Of a stretch of 64,000 nucleotides of DNA, positions 42,316 to 49,254 are shown piece after piece (the first letter of the stretch is position 1; each line of letters starts with the position of its first letter). This DNA comes from Oscillospiraceae bacterium. GTDB lineage: Bacteria; Bacillota; Clostridia; Oscillospirales; Acutalibacteraceae. A model generated the notes under the pieces. It was given only the letters and a program-made list of their open reading frames with translations, was not told the DNA's origin and ran no database searches. The DNA lies in assembly GCA_015066245.1 (NCBI GenBank), contig SVOS01000002.1, positions 115,000 to 178,999 of the forward strand. The letters are read 5' to 3'. The position numbers and the translations under genes were made by a program.

Positions 42316-42436
42316 TACGGTTTTTGATATTGCAGCGTCAAATGACCTTGCCGAGCTTGTAAGCGAAGCCTTTGAGCGGGATTCAAGACGATATTTTACG
42401 GATGTTTCTGTGAAGGAGGGTAATTATGAAACTTGA
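42302..42436 (+). CDS. 44-residue phage-block protein of unknown role
   Basis: Starting ATG 42302 (or 42308), after AAGGGAGA, it overlaps the previous gene by 14 bp and the LysM gene by 11 bp, the tight packing of a real gene. The product, MQMFDTVFDIAASNDLAELV... then SEAFERDSRRYFTDVSVKEG, is a short amphipathic helix followed by an acidic-basic helix. It takes the exact position of the tape measure and tail chaperones. It could be a minimal spacer or hub plug, a chaperone remnant, or a deletion scar. Confidence 0.6.
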   Translation: MQMFDTVFDIAASNDLAELVSEAFERDSRRYFTDVSVKEGNYET

Positions 42437-42944
42437 GTTAATGAGATACAAGGGCTTTACCTTTTTATGTAATCCCCTGAGTCTTCAGATAACAGATGAA
42501 GGGGATTTTATTAAGCAGGAGTTCCCCTTTTACGGTGAAAAGCTCAGCAACTCTTGCCACAAGCTTAGAAGAATAAAGGGCAAGGGAGAGCTAAGAGGAA
42601 AAGACTGCCTTGAGCAATACGCAAACCTCAGAGCATTACAGAAAGACAAAAATGCAGGAGTGCTTTCTTTGCCGGGGATGATGCCTTTTTCTGCATATTT
42701 TGTAAGTCTTACTGTTTCTGCCGATGTTACCCCCGACACAGTATTCTATGAGTTTGAGTTTTCTGAGAAAAGCTCATTTGCAGACAAAAACCGGGAGGCG
42801 GATTATCATACAGCAGCTGAGGAAGAAACCCTCTTTGATATTGCTCAAATCTGCAAAACAGATGTTGATACTCTGGTAAGGCTCAATCCGCACATAAAGC
42901 GTCCTGATGAGCTTGAGAAGGGCGAGAGGGTGCGTATATGCTGA
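42426..42944 (+). CDS. LysM-domain tail hub protein (XkdP-like)
   Basis: A 172-residue protein, ATG 42426 after GAAGGAGGG. Residues 1-110 carry an XkdP-type N-terminal domain (YKGFTFLCNPLSLQITDEGD; LRALQKDKNAGVLSLPGMMP). Residues ~118-172 form a LysM module: DYHTAAEEETLFDIAQICKT, DVDTLVRLNPHIKRPDELEK, GERVRI. In PBSX-type tails this protein lies at the tube-baseplate hub and its LysM domain may contact peptidoglycan or form part of the hub. It overlaps the next gene by 7 bp. Confidence 0.85.
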   Translation: MKLELMRYKGFTFLCNPLSLQITDEGDFIKQEFPFYGEKLSNSCHKLRRIKGKGELRGKDCLEQYANLRALQKDKNAGVLSLPGMMPFSAYFVSLTVSADVTPDTVFYEFEFSEKSSFADKNREADYHTAAEEETLFDIAQICKTDVDTLVRLNPHIKRPDELEKGERVRIC

Positions 42945-43846
42945 GTCTTAAGCTTAGAGATATTAACGGCAGAATATATGATAAGGTCACACCTCTGAGT
43001 ATGGTGCTTCAAAAGGATGAAAATGTGCCTGCTCATAGTCTTGATGTATATGTGGATTCAGCGGATTTTCCCGAAATTGTATATGTTGAGCTTTTGTCAG
43101 ACGGCATTGTGTTATTTGAGGGAGATGTGGACGAGCAGGTTTTGGAGCTTTCAAAAAGCCCGAGTACTTTTCTTTCTGCCAGAAGCACCGCGTCAAGACT
43201 TATGGACAACGAAGCTTGTCCCATGAGCTTCACAGACCCGTGTACCGAGGATATTTTTCAAAGATATGCAAAGCCTTTCGGCTTTAATTCGTATATCGGA
43301 GATAACAAGGTTTGTCAGGGCAGATTCACTGTGTCCAAGGGTACGTCCTGCTACAGTGTGCTCAAAAGCTTTTGTCAGCGTGTATATAGTACCTTGCCTT
43401 GTGCAGAGGGCGATACTCTCAGATTTGACAGAGATGATTCCGAGGATACGGTGAGCTTGCCTAATAAGAATATCAGAAAAGCAAGACTTAAAACCTTGCG
43501 TTTTAAAAGAATTTCCGATTTTTTTGTGAAAACCCAAGGCGGCAGAAGCTATGATTCAAAGGTACAAAATACCGCTGCAAATAATGCAGGAATCACCAGA
43601 GTAAGATATCTTAACGCCAGCCCCTCGGGTGCAGATACTTTGTCGGATGCTTATGAAATTATCCGAAAATCAGAGCAGCAGAGTGTTTTGTGCGAGGTTG
43701 AGATTGATGGTTTTTTTCCTTTGTATCTCGGCAAAAAGGTTGTGTGGGATTTGCCCTATGAGGAGCTTTATGTTGCATCGGTAAAATGCTCTTTGTCATC
43801 TTTGGGCTATACTACAAAGCTTACATTAAAGAGAAGGGAGATATAG
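42938..43846 (+). CDS. XkdQ-like baseplate hub protein
   Basis: A 302-residue protein, the hub component equivalent to gp27/GpD-like proteins. LYVDSADFP-like MVLQKDENVPAHSLDVYVDS, VYVELLSDGIVLFEGDVDEQ, ARSTASRLMDNEACPMSFTD and VSKGTSCYSVLKSFCQRVYS are typical of XkdQ (a small D-x-x-F-E-G-x-V-D-E barrel followed by a second one). ASPSGADTLSDAYEIIRKSE and the C-terminal SVKCSLSSLGYTTKLTLKRR complete it. Length compares well with the ~325 residues of PBSX XkdQ. Confidence 0.85.
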   Translation: MLSLKLRDINGRIYDKVTPLSMVLQKDENVPAHSLDVYVDSADFPEIVYVELLSDGIVLFEGDVDEQVLELSKSPSTFLSARSTASRLMDNEACPMSFTDPCTEDIFQRYAKPFGFNSYIGDNKVCQGRFTVSKGTSCYSVLKSFCQRVYSTLPCAEGDTLRFDRDDSEDTVSLPNKNIRKARLKTLRFKRISDFFVKTQGGRSYDSKVQNTAANNAGITRVRYLNASPSGADTLSDAYEIIRKSEQQSVLCEVEIDGFFPLYLGKKVVWDLPYEELYVASVKCSLSSLGYTTKLTLKRREI

Positions 43847-43847
43847 T

Positions 43848-44186
43848 ATGTGGCTCAGCTCATTTTTAAGTAAATATAAGGATTCAGAAATCCCCTCAAA
43901 AGGCAATGTCACTGCCACAGAGGGCGAAAAAATGCAGGTGGACACATCAACTCCTCTTGAAGATGTAAGACTTGTGGCACCGTACGGTATTAAGTACGTA
44001 CCGCCGTTGGGTGAGGATGCGCTGGTGGTACCCTTTGATGGTGGAGAGGTGTGTGTTGGTGTAATGTCAAAGACGGCACATAATCTTAAGCGAGGCGAGC
44101 TTATGCTCTACTCTCAGGGCGGAGCAAGCATAATACTGAAAAACGATGGCTCGGTACTGATTAACGGCAAGAAGGTGGAGATTTGA
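43848..44186 (+). CDS. DUF2577-type baseplate spike/hub protein (XkdR-like)
   Basis: A 112-residue protein, ATG 43848 right after the XkdQ stop, with AGGGAGAT as ribosome site. TEGEKMQVDTSTPLEDVRLV, APYGIKYVPPLGEDALVVPF and CVGVMSKTAHNLKRGELMLY followed by GGASIILKNDGSVLINGKKV form a small OB-like domain and a terminal beta-hairpin, as in gpV/gp5-like spike proteins (the last motif, N-D-G-S-V-x-I-N-G-K-K-V, is found at the tip of many spikes). It is at the point of a contractile baseplate. Confidence 0.78.
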   Translation: MWLSSFLSKYKDSEIPSKGNVTATEGEKMQVDTSTPLEDVRLVAPYGIKYVPPLGEDALVVPFDGGEVCVGVMSKTAHNLKRGELMLYSQGGASIILKNDGSVLINGKKVEI

Positions 44187-44542
44187 TGGACATTAAATTT
44201 GAAAATTCAGATATAAAGCTGGCAAATTCAGGGGACTGTATTTATGTAGGGTCAGTTGATGAGGCAGCTCAGATTGTAAGGAGAGCTGTTCTAATTAAAA
44301 AAGGAAGCTTCATCTATGACAAAAACTTAGGTACAGAAATAAGAGAGCTTGACACAGGCTCATCCACTTATCTCAAGACGGTTACTATGCTGATTAATGA
44401 GGCACTGGTAAACTATCCTGATATAAGCGCAAAAGCAACAAATTTCAGTTTGTGCAGTGACGGCAGCGTGAGTTTTGAGATAATGGTATATTACAAAAAT
44501 CAGAGCAAAAATACGGAGGTGATTGTTGGTGCAGACTTATGA
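44186..44542 (+). CDS. XkdS-like baseplate wedge protein (DUF2634)
   Basis: A 118-residue gp25-like protein, ATG 44186 after AAGGTGGAG. DEAAQIVRRAVLIKKGSFIY, DKNLGTEIRELDTGSSTYLK, TMLINEALVNYPDISAKATN and SVSFEIMVYYKNQSK are the typical sequence of gp25/XkdS wedge proteins, with the E-x-R-E-L-like core residues present (E-I-R-E-L). It forms the inner baseplate wedge with the J protein. Overlaps with both neighbours show translational coupling. Confidence 0.88.
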   Translation: MDIKFENSDIKLANSGDCIYVGSVDEAAQIVRRAVLIKKGSFIYDKNLGTEIRELDTGSSTYLKTVTMLINEALVNYPDISAKATNFSLCSDGSVSFEIMVYYKNQSKNTEVIVGADL

Positions 44543-45590
44543 TGAAATTCTGAAAACTATGACAGATAAATACACCGAGGCGACATCTGTTGTGCCTACG
44601 GAGTATTCGGATATCGGCATCAGGCTGAGAGTTCTTGCAGGAGAAATCTATTCTTCTCTTGTTAATTTCAACTGGCTCAAAGAGCAGGTGTTTATAGATA
44701 CCGCCACGGGAGAATACCTTGATATGCACGCAAACTTACGGGGAATAAGCCGCCAAAAGGCTTACAAAGCCTCAGGAAAGCTTAAGTTTTATATAGCCGA
44801 GCCTGCAGAGAAGGATATTTTGGTGCCAAAGGGTACGGTGGCAGCTTGCCCTGTGTCGCTGCTGAGATTTGTAACCACAGAGGACGGAGTAATTGCAGCA
44901 GGAAAGCTTAGTGTTTCAGTAAAGGCAGAGGCAATGTTTGAGGGCAAAGCCTCAAATGTGGCGAAAAATACGGTTTCTGTTATGGTGACACCTCCTGCAG
45001 GAGTAGATGGCGTTACAAATGACGGGGCTTTTTCGGGCGGTTGCGATAGCGAAAGCGACACAAGCCTGAGAGAAAGAGTAATCAGCAGCATAAGATATCC
45101 CATCAATTCAACAAACATTGCATACTATAAATCAGTTGCAGAAAGTGTGGATGGAGTCAGCTCTGCGTCTGTTGTTGCCAGAGGACGCGGCACAGGCACA
45201 GTGGATGTATATGTTGCTGCTGACGGAAGTGAAGTAAACGACGTGACCTTAAGTGCGGCTCAGAAGCTTTTGTCTCAGCTCAGAGAGGTTTGTGTAGATG
45301 TAGCAGTCAAGAAAGCCAAGCCAAAGCTTATAGATCTGTATATCTCCATCAGCGTGGCGGCAGGATATGACTTTGACGCTGTCAAAAATATATGCTATGA
45401 AAAAATCAGCGACTACATCTATTCCCGTGGTGCCGGGGGAGATGTGCTTATGTGCAAAATATGCGAGTGCCTTAATCATATCGAGGGTCTTAATAGCTTC
45501 AGCTTTCTTGATGATACGGGCGTAGATTATATGGGCGACAGCAAGTATTTTCCTGTTCCGGGAGATTTAAGCTTTGCAAGGAGTACATAA
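44529..45590 (+). CDS. Baseplate J family protein (XkdT-like)
   Basis: A 353-residue wedge protein; GTG 44529 is chosen, with GGAGGTG seven bases upstream. LKEQVFIDTATGEYLDMHAN and LRGISRQKAYKASGKLKFYI are the Baseplate_J signature, followed by ILVPKGTVAACPVSLLRFVT, AMFEGKASNVAKNTVSVMVT and GVTNDGAFSGGCDSESDTSL with RERVISSIRYPINSTNIAYY. The C-terminal part, VDVYVAADGSEVNDVTLSAA, is complete. It forms wedge heterodimers that trigger sheath contraction in normal contractile tails; a sheath gene is not found here. Confidence 0.92.
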   Translation: MQTYDEILKTMTDKYTEATSVVPTEYSDIGIRLRVLAGEIYSSLVNFNWLKEQVFIDTATGEYLDMHANLRGISRQKAYKASGKLKFYIAEPAEKDILVPKGTVAACPVSLLRFVTTEDGVIAAGKLSVSVKAEAMFEGKASNVAKNTVSVMVTPPAGVDGVTNDGAFSGGCDSESDTSLRERVISSIRYPINSTNIAYYKSVAESVDGVSSASVVARGRGTGTVDVYVAADGSEVNDVTLSAAQKLLSQLREVCVDVAVKKAKPKLIDLYISISVAAGYDFDAVKNICYEKISDYIYSRGAGGDVLMCKICECLNHIEGLNSFSFLDDTGVDYMGDSKYFPVPGDLSFARST

Positions 45591-46156
45591 TGAAGTCTTT
45601 TGAGTCGATGATAAAGAAATTAAGCCCTCTCAAAATATATGACCTGAGTGATGGGAGTATCGTCACAGGTGAGCTCGGGGCTTTCTCGGCAGGACTTGAC
45701 ATACTGAGAGATTTTCTTGATGAAATGCTGAGAGAGGCTTTTGTATATACTGCAGAAAGCTACGGTCTGGAGAGCCTTGAGCGAATATCGGGAAGTGTCA
45801 GGGATGACCTTAGCTTAGACAAAAGAAGAAGCATGCTTATAAATCGCCTTAACTTTGATGTAGGTGATTTTACCCTTAAGGGGCTTTACAAGATGCTCTC
45901 GGCTTTAGGTGTTGACGGCGATATCCGCGAATATCCCGAAGACGGCAGAATAGCCATTGTGATGACAGATAAATACTATAATCTTACAGAGCGTCAGTGG
46001 CTTATTGATCAGGCTCAGCAGATATTGCCTGCCCATCTTTTGTTTGATCTGGTTTTCTCAGGCCTTGAATGGAGCAAAATTGATGAAAATAACAACACCT
46101 TTGACACAATGGATTCTAAATACAAAACCTGGAATCAGATTGACTATGTTATGTAG
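45590..46156 (+). CDS. XkdU-like baseplate protein (DUF2313)
   Basis: A 188-residue protein of the YmfQ/XkdU family, starting ATG 45590 inside the stop of the J gene. FSAGLDILRDFLDEMLREAF, LERISGSVRDDLSLDKRRSM and LKGLYKMLSALGVDGDIREY match DUF2313 (helical N-terminus, then a gpI-like small fold). It is the tail-fibre-proximal wedge component. The C-terminus (HLLFDLVFSGLEWSKIDENN, TFDTMDSKYKTWNQIDYVM) is complete. Confidence 0.87.
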   Translation: MKSFESMIKKLSPLKIYDLSDGSIVTGELGAFSAGLDILRDFLDEMLREAFVYTAESYGLESLERISGSVRDDLSLDKRRSMLINRLNFDVGDFTLKGLYKMLSALGVDGDIREYPEDGRIAIVMTDKYYNLTERQWLIDQAQQILPAHLLFDLVFSGLEWSKIDENNNTFDTMDSKYKTWNQIDYVM

Positions 46157-46170
46157 AAAGGAGATTTTTG

Positions 46171-46626
46171 ATGCCATCTTTAAATAAAACCCAGAGGCTC
46201 AAGCTTAACCTCTGGGAGCCCACAGACAGACCTATGCGAAATGATTTTAACAGCGATAATATTCTTATCGACACTGTTGTAGGCGAGCATACAAACAACA
46301 GCAACATACATCTTTCTGCGGAAGAAAAAGCCTATCTTCAGAAGCCTGTGGCGGTGATGAATTACACAGGTAACGGTGAAAGCAGCAGAAGCTTTACCTT
46401 AAGCGAAAAAGCAAAGCTTGTTATTGTGTTTGCTCACGGAAAGCCTGCAATCAGTGCAGACAAGGTTTACTTTGCCTTAGGCTATACGGGGCTTGGTGCA
46501 TTGTCGGGAGTCAACGTGGCTGAAAGCGGTATGGAGTTTACCGTGAGTCAGTTTGCAGATTCTCAGGGGAACACCATAAGTCTTAACGAAAACGGCACAG
46601 GCTACAGAGTAGTGATGCTGAGATAA
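46171..46626 (+). CDS. Short tail-fibre-like protein (fibre attachment stub)
   Basis: A 151-residue protein, ATG 46171 after AAAGGAGA. Residues 1-55 (LKLNLWEPTDRPMRNDFNSD, NILIDTVVGEHTNNSNIHLS) are like the baseplate-attachment N-terminus of XkdV-type fibres. Residues 60-151 form a small beta domain (YTGNGESSRSFTLSEKAKLV; NTISLNENGTGYRVVMLR) similar to the small tip domains of phage side fibres. Normal XkdV fibres are several hundred residues, so the receptor-binding shaft is absent. It is the last gene of the block. Confidence 0.75.
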   Translation: MPSLNKTQRLKLNLWEPTDRPMRNDFNSDNILIDTVVGEHTNNSNIHLSAEEKAYLQKPVAVMNYTGNGESSRSFTLSEKAKLVIVFAHGKPAISADKVYFALGYTGLGALSGVNVAESGMEFTVSQFADSQGNTISLNENGTGYRVVMLR

Positions 46627-46628
46627 TT

Positions 46629-46659
46629 AAAGGTGCGGTCTTTTTAGGCCGCACCTTTT
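46629..46659 (+). terminator. Intrinsic terminator of the phage-like block
   Basis: Stem AAAGGTGCGG / CCGCACCTTT with a short loop and T-rich tail, 2 bp after the last stop. Confidence 0.9.
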
Positions 46660-46710
46660 GTTTGTGAGTTTTGTATATATCGGAAGGGGCATTTTGTGAA
46701 TCTTCACAAA

Positions 46711-46739
46711 TTTACAGTTTTTCGGAAAAAGTATATAAT
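46711..46739 (+). promoter_or_regulatory. Sigma-A-type promoter of second dockerin gene
   Basis: TTTACA and TATAAT with a 17-bp spacer. The start would fall at 46746, where the conserved leader element begins. Confidence 0.82.
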
Positions 46740-46745
46740 TTTGGC

Positions 46746-46785
46746 GTGAGAGTTTCGTAATATTTACGTCTAATAAATGAAAACC
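46746..46785 (+). promoter_or_regulatory. Conserved 5' leader element of dockerin gene (copy 2)
   Basis: GTGAGAGTTTCG, then the palindrome CGTAATATTTACG, then CGTCTAATAAATGAAAACC. It matches the leader at 22438-22481 (minus strand) except in the hairpin arms and begins at about +1 in both. It ends 9 bp before the AAGGAGG ribosome site. Confidence 0.62.
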
Positions 46786-46802
46786 TTAAAGGAGGATTAG
46801 CG

Positions 46803-48407
46803 ATGAAAAAGATTTTGGCTTTTGTTCTGACACTGGCACTTCTGTGCGGTATGTCAACTGTTTTTGCAAATGCCCTGGAGGAAAGCACAGATTATTTCTA
46901 TATACCAGCTCCTGAGGGCGTAATAGGCTCTGAGACCTACGGATTTAAAAATCCCAACGGTTGGGAGGATGTGTATGTATATGCCACAGGCGGAAGGTCT
47001 GAGGATGATAATAACAAAATGAAGTATCCCGGAGTAAAGCTCAACGAGCATTGGGATAACGAATACGGCAATATTTACACGTTTTCTTTTGCGGTAGGAT
47101 ATTACGACACAATTATTTTCAACGACGGCAAGTACGACATTACAGAGCAGGTGAAAGCCACCTTGGCCGAAGAATTTGCCGAGTATTATGTTAAAAAAAC
47201 CGGTGAGCCAATCCCCGAAAACGGCAAAATAGTAATAACAGAAACTTACGGCATAACAAATACTGCGGTTTATTTTGCCGCAGAGTGCGACTGGACAGAG
47301 ACTCAGAATGTGCGATTCACAGAAATGATGGGCAACAACTGCCTGCACAGAAACAAAACATATTCTCCCTACGGACTTGGTATGTATGTAAGCGTAGACG
47401 GTGTGGTTTATGACATCAAAACGGCTTATGACAACAAGGTTATCGATTATATACCTTATGGTGTGGATTTTGAGGGCTTTGAGAACCACTACGTTTTAGC
47501 CGAAAATCCCGATATGGAACTTGTTCACAGATGCTATGATGCTTTAAGTGAGGAATACGGCATAGATTCCGAGGACGATACTGTGATTTATTGCGAGCCC
47601 TATGGAATGATAGATGACTTGGTGCTTTTGCACGGCCATCATGGCGGCGGTAATGCCTGCGTAATAGCAAGAGAGCAGATTGGCGAGTATTATTTCTATA
47701 ACGGCGAGCCCTGCGGTACAGAGGAGCACAATTCGGTGGGAATGTATATTCTTACTCCCGATGATAAGATTTACACTCTTTACGAGGCATATACAGAAGG
47801 CGTGATAACTGACCTTGAGAAAGCCGCCGAGCTGACAAACGGTGAGTCTATATATGGCATATATGGCAAGAGCATTCTGCCCAAGCTTGGTATTGATACA
47901 GAAAACTCCGACTGGCAGAAATACTATGACGAGCGTAGTTTCTTTTACAGTGTTTCGAATAGTGAAGCTCCCGACTTTGTGTTAGTAATGGCTGCAGAAA
48001 GCGTTATAGACGAAAAGCCTGCGGTGCATCGCTTTGGTGAGTATGTGATATACAGCAATCAGACTTATTCGGGATATGAAATCGGAGCGTATATCTACTT
48101 CCCCGAAAGGGATGAGGTTTACGACTTCGAGACTGCCTTCGGAAAATTCCCCGAGCATCAGTCGGATTTTATCATTTCATTAGATGAATATATCGCTCCC
48201 TTCGTTGGTGTTATCGGCAACGCAAACGGAGACAGCACCGTTAACATCAACGATGTAACGCATATCCAGAAACGCCTTGTAGGCAGAGACACTCTTTCAA
48301 ATTATCCCTCAGCACTTGAAGAAAAGGTTTCTGACTTCAATAATGACGGCAAGGTTACCATCAAGGATGCTACTGCTATTCAGAAGCACCTGGTAGGACT
48401 TATTTAA
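46803..48407 (+). CDS. Secreted dockerin type I protein, paralogue of the 21056-22417 gene
   Basis: A 534-residue exported protein with signal peptide KILAFVLTLALLCGMSTVFA. The body has four or so related ~100-residue segments, each ending in a motif such as GMYVSVDGVVYDIKTAYDNK, GMYILTPDDKIYTLYEAYTE or GAYIYFPERDEVYDFETAFG. The C-terminus is a dockerin: NANGDSTVNINDVTHIQKRL and DFNNDGKVTIKDATAIQKHL. Segments align with those in the protein at 21056-22417 (for example, IGEYYFYNGEPCGTEEHNSV with IGNYRFTYSTPNGPEDNPTG). The module family is not one I recognise. It is probably displayed through cohesin binding; the cohesin partner lies outside the window. Confidence 0.87.
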   Translation: MKKILAFVLTLALLCGMSTVFANALEESTDYFYIPAPEGVIGSETYGFKNPNGWEDVYVYATGGRSEDDNNKMKYPGVKLNEHWDNEYGNIYTFSFAVGYYDTIIFNDGKYDITEQVKATLAEEFAEYYVKKTGEPIPENGKIVITETYGITNTAVYFAAECDWTETQNVRFTEMMGNNCLHRNKTYSPYGLGMYVSVDGVVYDIKTAYDNKVIDYIPYGVDFEGFENHYVLAENPDMELVHRCYDALSEEYGIDSEDDTVIYCEPYGMIDDLVLLHGHHGGGNACVIAREQIGEYYFYNGEPCGTEEHNSVGMYILTPDDKIYTLYEAYTEGVITDLEKAAELTNGESIYGIYGKSILPKLGIDTENSDWQKYYDERSFFYSVSNSEAPDFVLVMAAESVIDEKPAVHRFGEYVIYSNQTYSGYEIGAYIYFPERDEVYDFETAFGKFPEHQSDFIISLDEYIAPFVGVIGNANGDSTVNINDVTHIQKRLVGRDTLSNYPSALEEKVSDFNNDGKVTIKDATAIQKHLVGLI

Positions 48408-48424
48408 ACTTCAAACACAACAAT

Positions 48425-48456
48425 AAAACCGCTTCCGTTTTTCGGAAGCGGTTTTT
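48425..48456 (+). terminator. Bidirectional intrinsic terminator
   Basis: Perfect stem AAAACCGCTTCCG / CGGAAGCGGTTTT, loop TTTT, between convergent genes ending at 48407 (+) and 48477 (-). Confidence 0.94.
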
Positions 48457-48476
48457 GCTTTTGTTATTGAGTTTTA

Positions 48477-49238
48477 TCAGAATCCGTCGTTATAATCATC
48501 GGGGTCAAAATAACGGTTGATGTCGCTGTTTCTTCTCTGAGGTTCTCTGGGGGATTTTCTTTGAGGGGTTGATTTGCGGCTTCTCTCGGGCTCGCTGAAT
48601 CTCTTGCCTTTACTTGAATTTGCGGCGGCTTTTGCCTTTTTGCCTTCTCCGCCCTTATAAAGAATAGCAAACGTAAAACCTGCCAGAGAAACAAACAGCA
48701 GTGCAATACCTATAATAAGAATGAACGACATACTGTCATTGCCCTTGGAGTTGTTATCCTGAATGAACTTAAAGTCACCTTTGCCGTTAGAGGGCTTTGC
48801 GTCTAAGTCCAGCTTGATTGTTTCAAAGGGATTTGTCTCAAAATCCTGGTCGCCGGGAGTGTATACAGGGTCGGGGCTTTCATAATCCGAGTAAGTCGAT
48901 GTCTCGGCAGGCTCGGTGGGAGCAGTGGCCTCTGTATATTCGGTAGCACCTGTTACATTTGTTTCGGGTACGGATGAAGGGTCTGTCGGATAAGTGCCCG
49001 AAGGGTCTGTGGAGTCGCTCTGATACGGGTCATCAGTAGGGTCTGTGCCCTCATAATCCGTAGGCTCAGAGTACACATAAGTTTCTGTGGGGGCTTCTGT
49101 GTAATAAGGCTCCTCAGTAGCAATAACCTCTTGGGTTGCATCCATATCAACAGGGTCGGTTTCTGCCATTACTGTAAGGGTTAAGCTTGTAATCAGCAGA
49201 AATACAAGAATTCCGATAGTAATTAACCTTAATTTCAT
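48477..49238 (-). CDS. Surface-exposed Thr/Pro/Asp-rich membrane protein
   Basis: A 253-residue protein, using ATG 49238 since GAGG is at 7 bp (an ATG two codons upstream is too close). Signal peptide LITIGILVFLLITSLTLTVM then A-E-T. Residues ~25-155 form a low-complexity stalk rich in Thr, Pro, Asp, Tyr and Glu (TEYTEATAPTEPAETSTYSD). A membrane span at ~177-199 (FILIIGIALLFVSLAGFTFA) leads to a Lys/Arg/Ser-rich cytoplasmic tail (RKSTPQRKSPREPQRRNSD) ending D-D-Y-N-D-G-F. There is no enzymatic domain. It could be a wall-spanning stalk or an RsgI-like sensor without sensor domain. It lies 16 bp after the PrsA-like gene and is probably cotranscribed. Confidence 0.78.
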   Translation of the reverse strand: MKLRLITIGILVFLLITSLTLTVMAETDPVDMDATQEVIATEEPYYTEAPTETYVYSEPTDYEGTDPTDDPYQSDSTDPSGTYPTDPSSVPETNVTGATEYTEATAPTEPAETSTYSDYESPDPVYTPGDQDFETNPFETIKLDLDAKPSNGKGDFKFIQDNNSKGNDSMSFILIIGIALLFVSLAGFTFAILYKGGEGKKAKAAANSSKGKRFSEPERSRKSTPQRKSPREPQRRNSDINRYFDPDDYNDGF

Positions 49239-49254
49239 ATACATTCCTCTTTTA

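Larger units (their letters stand above)
35649..46626 (+). mobile_element. PBSX-like phage-derived block with no sheath, tape-measure, lysis or integration genes
   Basis: Sixteen consecutive plus-strand genes, most overlapping or within 20 bp, all with intact frames and host-like codon use. Order: TerS, TerL, portal, protease-scaffold, decoration, major capsid, connector, head-tail protein, two-part tail protein, 44-codon gene, LysM hub (XkdP), XkdQ, DUF2577 (XkdR), XkdS, baseplate J (XkdT), XkdU, fibre stub (XkdV). Compared with B. subtilis PBSX, the xkdK (sheath), xkdN and xkdO (tape measure) genes and all lysis genes are missing, and no stand-alone xkdM-like tube gene is present. No integrase or att duplication is found. 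It ends at a strong terminator (46629). Confidence 0.85.

Noticed and set aside
35649-46626. A complete inducible prophage
   Set aside because: No integrase, repressor, replication, lysis, tape-measure or sheath gene is found, and I see no direct repeats at the edges that would serve as attachment sites.
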